DNA from: Arthrobacter sp.
Lineage (GTDB): Bacteria > Actinomycetota > Actinomycetes > Actinomycetales > Micrococcaceae
Assembly (NCBI GenBank): GCA_030146405.1
Contig: JASLBS010000255.1
Location: 1-33,015, forward strand
Direction of reading: 5' to 3'
Length of the DNA: 33,015 nt
Shown: positions 8,296 to 15,177 of the stretch, one piece after another
Numbering within the stretch: the first letter of the stretch is position 1
How the letters are laid out: each line of letters starts with the position of its first letter
Notes under the pieces: model-generated
Told to the model about the DNA's origin: nothing
The model's input: only the letters and a program-made list of their open reading frames with translations
The model's database searches: none
Translations under genes and position numbers: made by a program

Positions 8296-9276
8296 TCAGT
8301 GCGGCACGGGGTCCGCCGAGTGCGAGCGTGCATCCCGACGCCGCCAGTAGGCCGCCAAGGCGGCGCCGGAGAGGTTGTGCCATACCGAGAAGATGGCCCC
8401 GGGCAGAGCCGCCTCGGGGGTGAGATAGGTCCGGGCGAGACCTGCCGCGAGGCCCGAGTTCTGCATTCCCACCTCCACCGCCGTGGTCCGCCGCGCCGAG
8501 ACCGGCAGGCGGAAGAGGCGAGCCGCGCCGTACCCGAGCCCGTACCCGAGCGCGTTGTGGAGCACGACGGCGGCGAACACCAGCCAGCCGGCAGAGGAGA
8601 TGGTGTCGGCGCTGCCGGACACCACGGCGGTCACCACCACGGTGATGGCGGTCACCGAGACCCAGGGCAGGGCGGGAAGCAGCCTGGTGACCAGCCCGGG
8701 CAGGAAGTAGCGGACCACCAGACCGAGGACCACGGGAAGCAGGACGATCTGCAGGATCGACACCCCGATGGCCCCCGCATCCACCGGCATGTACTGCCCG
8801 GCGAGCCAGAGTGTGAGCAGCGGGGTGAGGACGGGCGCCAGCACGGTCGAGACCGACGTCATGGCCACGGAGAGAGCCACATCGCCGCGGGCGAGATACG
8901 ACACCACGTTCGACGACGTTCCGCCCGGGCAGCACCCCACCAGGATCACGCCTGCCGCGAGCGCCGGTGGGAGCCCCAGGGCGATCGAGACGGCCCAGCC
9001 GAGCAGCGGCATCAACCCGAACTGCGCCACCACCCCGATCATCACCGGAACAGGACGCCTGGCCACCAGGGCGAAATCCACCGGCGTCAGCGTGAGCCCC
9101 ATCCCGAACATGATCACCCCCAGCAACGGATTGACCAGCGGACCGAGACCCGTGAAGGCGGCGGGCGTCACCACCGCAGCAATCCCCCCACCGAGGATCA
9201 GCAGGGGGAACAGGGTCACTGCAATCCTCGCGCTACGTTCTTCTGCGGCCTGCGGCTGGGAGGAGTTCGTGCTCAT
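8296..9276 (-). CDS. Bile acid:sodium symporter (BASS) family transporter
   Basis: Protein of 326 aa, about ten membrane spans, the usual BASS length. The two signature motifs are present: G-C-C-P-G-G-T-S-S-N-V-V around residue 115 and E-V-G-M-Q-N-S-G-L-A around residue 268, the crossing region that forms the sodium and substrate sites. Plant and bacterial members carry pyruvate, pantothenate, glucosinolates or other organic anions with sodium; the substrate here is unknown. No good ribosome binding site is seen before the ATG. It converges with the GAF gene across 72 nt that contains a 12-bp palindrome (8255-8266). Confidence 0.93.
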   Translation of the reverse strand: MSTNSSQPQAAEERSARIAVTLFPLLILGGGIAAVVTPAAFTGLGPLVNPLLGVIMFGMGLTLTPVDFALVARRPVPVMIGVVAQFGLMPLLGWAVSIALGLPPALAAGVILVGCCPGGTSSNVVSYLARGDVALSVAMTSVSTVLAPVLTPLLTLWLAGQYMPVDAGAIGVSILQIVLLPVVLGLVVRYFLPGLVTRLLPALPWVSVTAITVVVTAVVSGSADTISSAGWLVFAAVVLHNALGYGLGYGAARLFRLPVSARRTTAVEVGMQNSGLAAGLARTYLTPEAALPGAIFSVWHNLSGAALAAYWRRRDARSHSADPVPH

Positions 9277-9377
9277 TGTTATGGGATATCACGTGCCCCG
9301 CTCTATGACGCACTGCTAAGGTTGCACTCACCCTGATGGCAAGGGTACTTACCTCCTGATCAACGGCAGGGATGACG

Positions 9378-9707
9378 ATGGCGACGATCGACAAGAAATT
9401 CACCGCTACCGAGGAATCGACGAGCAAGCACCCGCAGGACTGGGGGCGTGCGATGTCGGTGGCGATCTGCCGCCTCACCGACATGGCCCGGCAGGCCGGC
9501 GATCCGGTCCACCACGAGGCACTGCTCGGCGAGGATCTCCACCTCTTCGTCGAGGACACCGACGACGGCGTCACCATCACCATGTCGTGGACGCCGCGCG
9601 AGCAGTCGGAGCCGACGCCCGTGCAGGACGACGACGATTCGGCACACAGCGCGGCCGGCCAGCGGTTCGATCCGACGGGTGGCAGCACCGCCGGTCTCGG
9701 ACAGTGA
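9378..9707 (+). CDS. Hypothetical acidic protein (109 aa)
   Basis: No family recognised. The central part (M-S-V-A-I-C-R-L-T-D-M-A-R-Q and then alternating E-D-L-H-L-F-V-E-D and V-T-I-T-M-S-W-T-P) looks like one helix and a two-strand beta hairpin; the tail is acidic and low in complexity (D-D-D-D-S, G-G-S-T). The second ATG at 9378 is preferred to that at 9372 because AGGG then lies 6 nt upstream. Codon usage matches neighbours. Divergent from the BASS gene across about 100 nt. Confidence 0.65.
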   Translation: MATIDKKFTATEESTSKHPQDWGRAMSVAICRLTDMARQAGDPVHHEALLGEDLHLFVEDTDDGVTITMSWTPREQSEPTPVQDDDDSAHSAAGQRFDPTGGSTAGLGQ

Positions 9708-9809
9708 AGGGAAAGCGTCCCGGGCGCAAGTCCGGGCGTTCCTAAGCAGACTTACGACCTGCGGGGTAGGCTCGAAGCAGAATCATCAGCCGACCCCGTG
9801 GAGGACACC

Positions 9810-10076
9810 ATGAGTGAACAACGCCCGGACCCCTCGAATGCAGGCAACCCGGATCCCGACGACGGCAACATCACCGGCCTGGAGCCGGGCGGTGGCGTCC
9901 CCCCGGGAGAGACACCACCGGCGGAGGCCAGCACGACCTGGCAGCAGGGGCACACCGAGGACAAGACTCCGTCCCGGGCGGTCCCCGTCGTCGTGATCGG
10001 GATCGTCGGTCTGATCGTCGTTCTCGTACTGATCTTCATCATTGGCAACATCGTCGGGATATTCCAGATGTTCTGA
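9810..10076 (+). CDS. DUF6480-family small membrane protein
   Basis: Protein of 88 aa. The N-terminal half carries the N-P-D-P-D-D and G-L-E-P-G-G-G-V-P-P-G-E-T-P-P motifs characteristic of DUF6480 proteins of actinobacteria; the C-terminus is a single membrane anchor (about residues 60-84, Val/Ile/Leu-rich), leaving the Pro/Gly-rich segment on one side. Function unknown. The ATG at 9810 has GGAGG 5 nt upstream; a GTG at 9798 is in frame but overlaps that ribosome binding site. The gene ends just before a strong hairpin. Confidence 0.78.
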   Translation: MSEQRPDPSNAGNPDPDDGNITGLEPGGGVPPGETPPAEASTTWQQGHTEDKTPSRAVPVVVIGIVGLIVVLVLIFIIGNIVGIFQMF

Positions 10077-10092
10077 GGCGTCCGCATCATGA

Positions 10093-10134
10093 CCATGAGG
10101 CCCCCGTCCGCATCAGCGGACGGGGGCCTCATGG
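10093..10134. terminator. Strong bidirectional terminator between convergent genes
   Basis: A perfect 19-bp inverted repeat (10093-10111 and 10116-10134) with tetraloop ATCA. It lies 17 nt after the DUF6480 stop and 14 nt after the stop of the minus-strand PRC-barrel gene, so it can serve both. Confidence 0.9.
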
Positions 10135-10148
10135 CTATCGGGACCGGA

Positions 10149-10475
10149 TCAGGAGGAGGCTGCGTCGTCGCGCAACCCGTAGTAATCGATCAGGCCCGAC
10201 TCCTCGGAGGGAGTCAACTCCAGGTCGCTCAGCGTGGTCGGCGAGTCCGTGATCTGGTCCCTCGTCCACGCCACGTGCAGGTCCTCACCCTCGAAACGGG
10301 AATCAGCCAGCGGCACATAGTGCCTGCGCGTGTTCAGCAGCCCGAGTGAGACGGTGATCCAGGCCGGGATTCCCGACTCGTTCTCGAGGTGCACGTGGTT
10401 CACGTCGCCCAGCTTCTTGCCCTTGCTGTCCCAGGCCGTCGCGTCCTGGAGTTTCTTGATTTCCGCCTGGTCCAT
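10149..10475 (-). CDS. PRC-barrel domain protein
   Basis: Protein of 108 aa. Residues about 10-75 form a PRC-barrel: T-A-W-D-S-K-G-K-K-L-G-D-V at the start, V-H-L-E-N-E-S-G-I-P-A-W-I-T-V, then Y-V-P-L-A-D-S and D-L-H-V-A-W-T-R-D-Q-I. This closing ...P-x-x-x-x-L-D or D-Y-Y-G-L tail (here S-G-L-I-D-Y-Y-G-L) is common in actinobacterial stress-linked PRC-barrel proteins. PRC-barrels occur in RNA processing and photosynthetic reaction-centre proteins; this one is a free-standing version of unknown role. The inner ATG at 10475 is chosen because AAGGGA precedes it by 6-7 nt, whereas the ATG at 10490 has none. Confidence 0.88.
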   Translation of the reverse strand: MDQAEIKKLQDATAWDSKGKKLGDVNHVHLENESGIPAWITVSLGLLNTRRHYVPLADSRFEGEDLHVAWTRDQITDSPTTLSDLELTPSEESGLIDYYGLRDDAASS

Positions 10476-10548
10476 GGAGGTTCCCTTCATCGGTCGAGCA
10501 TCGGTTCATCACCATTCCAGCCGAGATGACCGCTGAAGGCAACGCAGG

Positions 10549-11607
10549 TCAGGACGCCGCGTCCGCCGCTTCGGCAAGCATCGGCAGGAAGCGGTCGAGC
10601 GCCCAGGGCAGGCTCAGCGGATTGGCCGCCGAGATAGAGAGCGTCAGGGTGTTGTCACTGTCCGCCACGAGGGCCCCGTTCCGTACGGCCGGGATCTGGT
10701 TGAGGAGGGGATCATCAGCGATGGCTGCCTTCGTCTCCTCGTCGGGGACCCAGGTCACGAAGATGTCCGAGTCCAACTCGTCGGCCCGCTCCGCCGACCA
10801 CGGGATGAAGAACTCCTCGGACCCACCGGTGTTCTCGGTGACCACGTCGGCCTGGACCATGCCGATCTCGCTGAGGAACCGGGGACGGTTGTCGTTGTCC
10901 GTATAGACGCTGACGCCCTGGGCGCCGGACGGGTCGAGGTTGCCGTAGATGAAGGTGGTGCCCTCGAGCTGCGGGTACTCGCCGGCGGCCTCCGCCACGA
11001 CCTGCTCGGTGTCGACGACCAGCTGCTCCGCGTCCTCGGACAGCCCGAGCGCTTCACCGATCATGCGGGTGGAGTCCTGCCAGGACGTGCCGTATGCCAC
11101 GTCGGGATAGGCGATCACCGGGGCGATCCGGCTGAGCGTGTCGTAGTCCTCCTGCGACAACCCGGAGTAGGCCGCCAGGATGACGTCCGGGTCGGTCGCC
11201 GCGATGTCCTCGAAGGCAATGCCGTCGGTCTCCGAGTACTGCACGGGCGCGTTGTCCGATCCGATGGCTGCCCCGAGCTCCTCGAGCCTGGCGTCCTTCC
11301 ACGGGGTGGAGCCGTTCTCGTTGCCGCCGTAGGAGTCCACCGGCATGCCCACCGGAACCACCCCGAGCGCCAGTGCCACGTCCGCGTTGGACCAGGACAC
11401 CGTTGCAACGCGTTCGGGCCGTTCGGACAGGGTGGTGTCGCCGAAGGCGTGCTCGATGGTCACGGGGAACGCGCCCGCGTCCGCCGACGCCGTGTTCTCC
11501 CCCGCCGCAGCGGAGCCGTCGTCGGCGGGGCCGGTGGAGCATGCGGAGAGGGAGAGGGCGGCAATCGCAGCGAAGGCTACGAAGCCGCGGAGGTGTGACG
11601 GGGCCAT
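10549..11607 (-). CDS. Iron-siderophore ABC transporter substrate-binding lipoprotein
   Basis: Protein of 352 aa. An N-terminal lipoprotein signal peptide ends in the lipobox L-S-A-C with lipidated C23. After a low-complexity linker come F-P-V-T-I-E-H-A-F-G-D-T and R-P-E-R-V-A-T-V, which start the class III periplasmic-binding fold (FepB/FecB/FhuD type), and D-P-D-V-I-L-A-A-Y-S-G-L in the first lobe. The role is capture of ferric siderophores outside the membrane for an ABC permease; no permease or ATPase gene is adjacent, so it must work with components encoded elsewhere. The ATG follows AAGGA at 6-nt spacing. An iron-repressor-type box lies 47 nt upstream, so iron-dependent repression is expected. 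Confidence 0.93.
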   Translation of the reverse strand: MAPSHLRGFVAFAAIAALSLSACSTGPADDGSAAAGENTASADAGAFPVTIEHAFGDTTLSERPERVATVSWSNADVALALGVVPVGMPVDSYGGNENGSTPWKDARLEELGAAIGSDNAPVQYSETDGIAFEDIAATDPDVILAAYSGLSQEDYDTLSRIAPVIAYPDVAYGTSWQDSTRMIGEALGLSEDAEQLVVDTEQVVAEAAGEYPQLEGTTFIYGNLDPSGAQGVSVYTDNDNRPRFLSEIGMVQADVVTENTGGSEEFFIPWSAERADELDSDIFVTWVPDEETKAAIADDPLLNQIPAVRNGALVADSDNTLTLSISAANPLSLPWALDRFLPMLAEAADAAS

Positions 11608-11653
11608 GAGGGTCCTTGACTTCTAGGCCGCAGGGGCCGGAACGGGGTAGAAG

Positions 11654-11672
11654 TAAGGGTAGCCTAACTAGT
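11654..11672 (-). promoter_or_regulatory. DtxR/IdeR-type iron box over the siderophore-binding gene promoter
   Basis: The 19-nt site matches the consensus TWAGGTTAGSCTAACCTWA at 14 of 19 positions, with an intact core TAGCCTAAC. On the minus strand it sits in the spacer between a possible -35 TTGAGA and a TACTTC-like -10, 47 nt before the lipoprotein ATG, the position expected for repression by iron-loaded DtxR/IdeR. Confidence 0.8.
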
Positions 11673-11705
11673 TCTCAATGACGAATATATGTGTCGCGTC
11701 ATCGT

Positions 11706-12128
11706 TCACTGCTTCCTCGCCCGTGCCGTCTCCCGGTTGTTCGCCTTCTGCAGCGCGTCGATGAGCTGATCCTTGGTCATCGACGAGCGGCCCGGCACAT
11801 CGAGCTTCTTGGCCAGGTCGTAGAGGTGCTGCTTGGAAGCATTGGCATCCACACCACCCGCCGTCGGCCGGGCCTCGGCGCCACCCCGTGCCGCCTGCTC
11901 GTCCGACGGCCCCTTCTCGTCCTTCGATTCCCAGTGGTCCCCGACCTTCTCGAACCCGTGCTTGAGCGAGGCGAAGGCGGTACGGCGCGCCCGCTCTCCA
12001 TCGCCGTACTGCTCCTCGGCCGCATCCAGGGTCGCGGCGAACGTGTCCTGCGCCTTCTCCTCGGACCGCCGCAGAGTGCTGGGAATCTCGTCCTGCTTGA
12101 CCTTGCCGTCCTTCGTGAAACGTGACAT
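11706..12128 (-). CDS. ChaB-family protein with C-terminal Rho_N/SAP-like segment
   Basis: Protein of 140 aa. Residues about 8-70 (I-P-S-T-L-R-R-S-E-E-K-A-Q-D-T-F, then A-A-E-E-Q-Y and A-F-A-S-L-K-H-G-F-E-K-V-G-D-H-W) are a ChaB domain, a small helical fold named after the E. coli cation transport regulator whose role is not settled. A charged linker with Gly/Ala joins a C-terminal helical segment (about 98-135, L-Y-D-L-A-K-K-L-D-V-P-G-R-S and M-T-K-D-Q-L-I-D-A-L) like the Rho N-terminal or SAP motif, which suggests nucleic-acid binding. The ATG at 12128 has GGGAGGG upstream; the longer frame to 12185 has no support. Confidence 0.87.
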   Translation of the reverse strand: MSRFTKDGKVKQDEIPSTLRRSEEKAQDTFAATLDAAEEQYGDGERARRTAFASLKHGFEKVGDHWESKDEKGPSDEQAARGGAEARPTAGGVDANASKQHLYDLAKKLDVPGRSSMTKDQLIDALQKANNRETARARKQ

Positions 12129-12236
12129 CGCGCCCGCCCTCCCCGATCCGATCTGCCTGTCCCGGCCCGGAACCGGTACGAGCACGCTATCCCAGACGGG
12201 CCGACGACGTCGTCCACCACCGGCCGGGCCGCGTCC

Positions 12237-13184
12237 TCAGTCGAGGGTCGCCAGGTACCTGACCAGCTCGCGCGGCGCGGACTTGGGCGCCGCAGCTTCC
12301 ACCGCCGCGTTGTAGTTCGTGTTGGTGTTGACGTCGTAGGTCAGTACCCGGCCGTCGGCCGTCTCGATGAACTCGATCCCGCACACCTCCAGCCCGTTGC
12401 GCCGGGCGAACTCCTCGAAGCGGGCGATCACCGGGTGCTCGAACCCCTCGCGCAGGCTGAACAACTGCTGGCCGGGTTCCGGTTCGATCGTCGCACCCGG
12501 GGGCATGATGGGCTTCCCGGTGGCCGGATCGATCTCGCACGCATCCGCAGGGCACAGCTGGAAACCACCGCGCGCGGTATCCGCCTTGATCGCGTAGACG
12601 AACTGCCCTCCGACGATCTCGGCACGGGTGATGAACGGCTCGGCCGCCTGGATGAACTCCTGCACGAGCGTGATGCCGTCCTGGGGTTCCTCGAAGTCGT
12701 CCGAGCCCACGTACTCCGCGAGCTCCTCGTGGGAGTCGAACTTCCGGACCCCGAGCCCCTTGCCGCCCTGGTTGTGCTTCACGATGAAGGGCGTCTCGAA
12801 TTTGGCGGCGGCCTCGAGGATCCGACCCCGTCCGACGGCGGCGACGGTGCGCGGGGTGTCGATTCCCGCTGCCTTCAGTGCTGTGAGCTGGTCCACCTTG
12901 CTCATCTCCAGCTCGAGGACGCGGCGGCCGTTGACCGTGCGGCGCCCGTGGGCCTCCAGCCAGGACAGCACCGAGCGTGCGTAGTCCTTCGACAGGCCGT
13001 GGTCCCGCGTATGGGCCGAAGCGCTGATCCGCGACCAGAAGATCCCCTCCGGGGGTACCGCGTCGAGATCCAGCACGCCGTCGGTCAGCAACCACTCCAC
13101 CACTTCCACTCCCTCCGCTTCGAAGGCTCGTGCGAACGGAGGGAACCACTCGGGGTTCTCGTGCAGGGCATAGACCGTTGTCAC
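12237..13184 (-). CDS. ATP-grasp ligase, RimK/LysX-like
   Basis: Protein of 315 aa. An N-terminal segment (about 1-90) is followed by the ATP-grasp core: E-M-S-K-V-D-Q-L-T-A-L at about 95, P-F-I-V-K-H-N-Q-G-G-K-G-L-G-V (Gly-rich ATP loop) near 130, and the metal-binding end with E-V-C-G-I-E-F-I-E and T-Y-D-V-N-T-N-T-N-Y-N near 285. These fit the RimK/LysX group that joins amino acids to carboxylates, but the acceptor is unknown. The insert carrying D-A-C-E-I-D-P-A-T-G-K-P is not a usual RimK feature. GTG at 13184 is chosen because AAGGA lies 6 nt upstream; a frame start at 13241 has no support. Confidence 0.85.
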   Translation of the reverse strand: MTTVYALHENPEWFPPFARAFEAEGVEVVEWLLTDGVLDLDAVPPEGIFWSRISASAHTRDHGLSKDYARSVLSWLEAHGRRTVNGRRVLELEMSKVDQLTALKAAGIDTPRTVAAVGRGRILEAAAKFETPFIVKHNQGGKGLGVRKFDSHEELAEYVGSDDFEEPQDGITLVQEFIQAAEPFITRAEIVGGQFVYAIKADTARGGFQLCPADACEIDPATGKPIMPPGATIEPEPGQQLFSLREGFEHPVIARFEEFARRNGLEVCGIEFIETADGRVLTYDVNTNTNYNAAVEAAAPKSAPRELVRYLATLD

Positions 13185-13389
13185 GGTGGATCCTTGTCGT
13201 CGGGGATGGATTTCCCGGCATAACCCATCTACCCCGCGCACCTATTCCATCGGCGGCACTCCCCCGCCCACAGCGACGGATGGGAGACTGGGCCATGGGT
13301 GGAGGGATGGGGCCGGGACTGTCGGTGGGTCTTGTTACTATCCTGTTTTGGACTTTGGTCAAGCCGCTGGCCCGGGTCGAGCACGTCGA

Positions 13390-14070
13390 ATGGTTACCGA
13401 CATGTCCTTACGCACCGCAGCATCACAGTCCGACCTGGATACCGCTGCTGTTCACACGAGTATCGAGTCCTTCATCGACTGCCCGACGGGCACCGTCGAG
13501 CACTACTTCGGCTCTCCGACCTTCACCTGGTCCGATGAGCTGTACCGGATCCATGGGTACGCACGCGGCGATGTCGTCCCGACCCTCGAGCTGGGCCTGT
13601 CCCATATCGAACCGCAGGACCGGGACGCCGCAAAGGCCTTCTGGGAAGAACTGACGACAACCGGTGGTCCGCTCTCGGTGTACCTGTCCCTCCTCGACGC
13701 CGCTGGGCGCGCCCGGAAGGTCCTGGTCTCGGGTGATCTCATCCGTGATGACGGGAAACCGGTCGGCGTGTGGGCACTGGTCGTCGACCTCTCCCGCTCC
13801 ATCCATGACGACACCCACAGGATCGCCAACGAAGCCGTTGCAGCATCGGCGTTGAGTCGTGCCGTGATCGAACAGGCGAAAGGCATCCTGATGGGGCGCG
13901 CGGGCCTCAGCGCGACCGAAGCGTTCGAACGAATCAGCCAGCGCAGCCAGACCACGAACCGGAAGGTCGTTGTCGTCTCCCAGGAGATCATCGACCGCGC
14001 CCACCAACTCACCCGCACCGAGCATCCGCACAGCACACGAGCGCTGTTGGAGATCTTCCATGCTCCCTGA
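13390..14070 (+). CDS. PAS-ANTAR regulator
   Basis: Protein of 226 aa. Residues about 40-135 form a PAS domain (F-T-W-S-D-E-L-Y-R-I-H-G-Y, then V-S-G-D-L-I-R-D-D-G-K-P-V-G-V-W). Residues about 150-203 form an ANTAR domain (L-S-R-A-V-I-E-Q-A-K-G-I-L-M-G-R, E-A-F-E-R-I-S-Q-R-S-Q, R-K-V). ANTAR proteins bind paired hexaloop hairpins in nascent RNA and prevent termination. The start is uncertain: ATG at 13390 or 13402, neither with a strong ribosome binding site; the open frame reaches 13186 but that extension overlaps the divergent ATP-grasp promoter. TACTAT at 13336-13341 is a possible -10. It is 45 nt upstream of the GAF-ANTAR gene and may be co-transcribed with it. Confidence 0.9.
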   Translation: MVTDMSLRTAASQSDLDTAAVHTSIESFIDCPTGTVEHYFGSPTFTWSDELYRIHGYARGDVVPTLELGLSHIEPQDRDAAKAFWEELTTTGGPLSVYLSLLDAAGRARKVLVSGDLIRDDGKPVGVWALVVDLSRSIHDDTHRIANEAVAASALSRAVIEQAKGILMGRAGLSATEAFERISQRSQTTNRKVVVVSQEIIDRAHQLTRTEHPHSTRALLEIFHAP

Positions 14071-14072
14071 TC

Positions 14073-14082
14073 GGGTATACCC
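14073..14082. repeat. 10-bp palindrome between the two ANTAR genes
   Basis: GGGTATACCC, a perfect palindrome, begins 2 nt after the stop of the PAS-ANTAR gene and 33 nt before the GAF-ANTAR start. It could be an operator, and its GGGTAT half resembles a sigma-B-type -10, but a matching -35 was not found. Confidence 0.35.
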
Positions 14083-14115
14083 TCGGAACCGCTCCGCTAC
14101 CCACGAAAGATAGTC

Positions 14116-14847
14116 ATGGACGACCACCCCTCCCCGTCAGAGATCGGCCCCATCATCGGGCGAGCACAAGGACTCCTGCTCACGGAACAGACCGCCCAGC
14201 AGGCCGTGTCCGCCCTGGCGACGGCGGCCAAGGAAGCCATACCCCATGCGATCGGGGCGGGTGTGAGCCTCATCAAGGACAACCAGCGGACCAGCGTCGG
14301 GGCGACCGACAGGTTCGTCCTGCACGCCGATGACCTTCAGTACGACCTCGGCAGCGGTCCGTGCCTGAGCGCGTGGTCCGAGGGCAGAGCCACCTACATC
14401 GAAGATACCGAGACGGACCAGCGCTGGCACCGCTGGAGCGCGGCAGCAGCACGAACCGGTGTGCGCTCCTGCTTCAGCGTGCCCCTGGGGAGGGGGCCGC
14501 ACGGCATCGGTGCGATGAAGATCTATTCTGCGGCCCCCGGCGCCTTCACGGTCCAGGATCAGAAGGTACTCACTCATCTTGCTACGTCCGCGGCGGTCCT
14601 CCTCGGACATATCCAGGCCAGTGACACTCCCCAGCGCATCAGCGAGACGTTCAAGGAGACCCTGCGAGTCCGCGATCTCATCGCTACCGCCCGGGGGATC
14701 GTCATGGAACAGTACGATCTTCCCGAGGACGAAGCCCTGAGCTACCTGCTGACCAGGGCCGGCAGCGAGGGTCTTGCACTTCATGAGCTCGCGCAGTCCG
14801 TGTTCCGTCGCGATACTCGTCCCGGGACGTCCACCGACGCACGATGA
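14116..14847 (+). CDS. GAF-ANTAR regulator
   Basis: Protein of 243 aa. The GAF domain spans about 25-165 and shows the standard actinobacterial form D-L-Q-Y-D-L-G-S-G-P-C-L (73-84), then R-S-C-F-S-V-P-L. The ANTAR domain spans about 175-230 (L-R-V-R-D-L-I-A-T-A-R-G-I-V-M-E, E-A-L-S-Y-L-L-T-R-A, L-A-Q-S-V-F). It should sense a small ligand or redox state through GAF and act on RNA hairpins as an antiterminator. Its stop overlaps the ATG of the next gene (ATGA at 14844-14847), a sign of translational coupling. The ribosome binding site GAAAGATAG is only fair. Confidence 0.92.
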   Translation: MDDHPSPSEIGPIIGRAQGLLLTEQTAQQAVSALATAAKEAIPHAIGAGVSLIKDNQRTSVGATDRFVLHADDLQYDLGSGPCLSAWSEGRATYIEDTETDQRWHRWSAAAARTGVRSCFSVPLGRGPHGIGAMKIYSAAPGAFTVQDQKVLTHLATSAAVLLGHIQASDTPQRISETFKETLRVRDLIATARGIVMEQYDLPEDEALSYLLTRAGSEGLALHELAQSVFRRDTRPGTSTDAR

Positions 14848-15119
14848 ACCACGACGATCCGACAGCCTCGATCGAGGAGAGGCAGCGTCGCCAGATCGGG
14901 CGCGCGATGCAGCAGGCGAACCTGCGCCTGCCCGAGGTATGGCTCTACTACTTCTCGATCACCGGTTCCGTCGATGAGTACGAGATCGATGCGTACCTCA
15001 ACCAGATGATCGTCCTACCCGCGATGGAATGCGACAAACTCGCCCAGGCCATCAACGAGCTCATCGATGAGATCCCCCCGCCGCACCGTGCACCCTACCG
15101 CGGCGATTTCCGCCCCTGA
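14844..15119 (+). CDS. Small protein made of the W-L-Y-Y domain only (91 aa)
   Basis: After a charged N-terminus the protein is essentially one domain: E31-V-W-L-Y-Y, S-I-T-G, Y-E-I-D-A-Y-L, A-Q-A-I-N-E-L-I-D and R-A-P-Y at about 82-85. The same signature is seen at residues 23-77 of the GAF protein at 7405 and 19-78 of the protein at 32334. I recognise no known family. Overlap by ATGA with the GAF-ANTAR gene suggests the two are made together and may interact; that is inference. No membrane segment, no signal peptide. Confidence 0.82.
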   Translation: MNHDDPTASIEERQRRQIGRAMQQANLRLPEVWLYYFSITGSVDEYEIDAYLNQMIVLPAMECDKLAQAINELIDEIPPPHRAPYRGDFRP

Positions 15120-15177
15120 GAAGCAGACAGCACGCGGACACCAGGATCGTGGAAACTCCCTGGGAGCCGGGTGGCTC

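Noticed and set aside
9719..9736. Short CCCGG/CCGGG stem after the 109-aa protein
   Set aside because: Only 5 bp with an 8-nt loop in GC-rich DNA; not distinguishable from chance.
12187..13362. Minus-strand frame of 391 aa in another frame over the ATP-grasp gene
   Set aside because: Arg/Gly-rich composition and no motif; the frame at 12237-13184 carries the ATP-grasp signatures.
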